A DNA stretch of 64,000 nucleotides from Zhongshania sp. GTDB lineage: Bacteria; Pseudomonadota; Gammaproteobacteria; Pseudomonadales; Spongiibacteraceae. The position numbers were made by a program, and so were the translations under genes. Below the pieces are notes generated by a model that was given only the letters and a program-made list of their open reading frames with translations, searched no databases and was not told the DNA's origin. The stretch lies in the NCBI RefSeq assembly GCF_029212375.1, contig NZ_JARGNU010000004.1, positions 124,001 through 188,000 of the forward strand, in the 5' to 3' direction. Of this stretch, positions 63,592 to 64,000 are shown piece after piece. Within the stretch, counting starts at the first letter, position 1; every line of letters begins with the position of its first letter.

Positions 63592-63610
63592 TTTGGCCGT
63601 TCTGGCCAAA
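63592..63610. repeat. Perfect 7-bp hairpin upstream of valS
   Basis: TTTGGCC (63592-63598) and GGCCAAA (63604-63610) flank GTTCT. On the minus strand it overlaps a possible valS promoter, TTGGCC (63609-63604), 18 bases, TATACT (63585-63580). Both ideas are tentative. Confidence 0.35.
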
Positions 63611-63649
63611 GCTGGGGGGATTTATATGGGCGGATTTTCTTTGCGGTGA

Positions 63650-64000
63650 TTAGCTATTGTGGTGTGCTTGCTGGTGCCAGCGCTCAAGCAGGGATTCATC
63701 AAGGCTGAGTAGACGTTTGCGCAATTCGGCTTCAATGCTGGGCATCATGGAGTCAATCACATCTTGAATTAGCAGTTCACGTGCGTAGTCATCGTCGTGG
63801 TGATGCGCAGAGGCTGAAGGTGTGGGTTCTTGAATGGCTGTTTGTGGCGCGTATTGGAATTCGACGCCAGCGTCGCTAAAGCGTGGTTCATCGTGGTTTT
63901 TGGCGTGGTAAGCGGCACTGGGGCCGATTTCGATAATGTCATCTAACAAGGGGATTAAGGCGGGGTCGATACCATTGGTATCGAGGAGTACCGCTTGCAG
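63650..64000 (-). CDS. Hypothetical protein upstream of valS (5' end outside window)
   Basis: The frame is open to the window edge; the TTG at 63949 inside it is not a credible start, since the upstream 17 codons (LQAVLLDTNGIDPALIP) continue the same protein. At least 116 residues are visible: an acidic start LLDDIIEIGPS, a Pro/Gln/His-rich linker (QTAIQEPTPSASAHHHDDD) and a C-terminal helix pair (LLIQDVIDSMMPSIEAELRKRLL). Gammaproteobacteria often have a small uncharacterised gene between holC and valS with this kind of helical tail. No function can be assigned. Confidence 0.65.
   Translation of the reverse strand: MQAVLLDTNGIDPALIPLLDDIIEIGPSAAYHAKNHDEPRFSDAGVEFQYAPQTAIQEPTPSASAHHHDDDYARELLIQDVIDSMMPSIEAELRKRLLSLDESLLERWHQQAHHNS

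Overview
The window looks like chromosomal DNA of a free-living, probably marine gammaproteobacterium of the Spongiibacteraceae/Cellvibrionales type (Zhongshania- or Spongiibacter-like). This is an inference from the gammaproteobacterial order aspS-yebC-ruvCAB-ybgC-tolQRAB-pal-cpoB-queE-queC, from a Marinobacter-type fatty acyl-CoA reductase beside a wax ester synthase, and from many acyl-CoA and AraC genes. Base composition is moderate and coding density is high. I see no insertion sequence, prophage, integrase or CRISPR array. Two tRNA genes are present (Lys-UUU and Arg-CCU).

Left part (1-16.9 kb, accessory): the 3' end of a chromate transporter, a GntP-type permease, a PhoD-like lipoprotein, a wax-ester pair (fatty acyl-CoA reductase and WS/DGAT), a membrane peroxiredoxin, a NUDT19-like Nudix hydrolase, a four-gene envelope stress module (EF-hand protein, ECF sigma factor, putative anti-sigma factor, CnrX/Spy-like sensor), a MarR-controlled tripartite drug efflux operon, a single-domain BLUF photoreceptor and YnfA.

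Central part (17-33 kb, core): a lytic transglycosylase touching proS, a HIT protein, a tailed HU-like protein, an FmdB-type zinc ribbon, aspS, yebC, ruvC, ruvA, ruvB, the complete Tol-Pal system with CpoB, queE, queC and tRNA-Lys with a clear terminator.

Right part (33-64 kb, mixed): a NhaP2-type antiporter; an AraC regulator divergent from a 1029-residue lipoprotein that fuses a beta-helix protein to a diheme cytochrome; two unrecognised envelope proteins; a LysR-flanked operon (histidine phosphatase, ACAD10/11-type dehydrogenase, aminoglycoside-phosphotransferase-like kinase, SDR, TLP1-type thiolase-like protein) that suggests catabolism of 4-hydroxy- or 4-oxoacyl-CoA through phosphorylated intermediates; a TonB receptor-YfiR-histidine kinase operon; tRNA-Arg; gpt; a FleQ-like sigma-54 activator; yciH; slyX; a membrane-anchored cold-shock protein; a PAS histidine kinase with a degenerate receiver; a second cold-shock protein; valS; and a partial gene running off the right edge.

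The most interesting points are the fused beta-helix/diheme lipoprotein, the putative phospho-acyl-CoA operon with its palindromic LysR-type site, the EF-hand/ECF/metal-sensor module, the wax-ester pair and the membrane-anchored cold-shock protein. All functions are read from sequence motifs and remembered family features; no database search was run.
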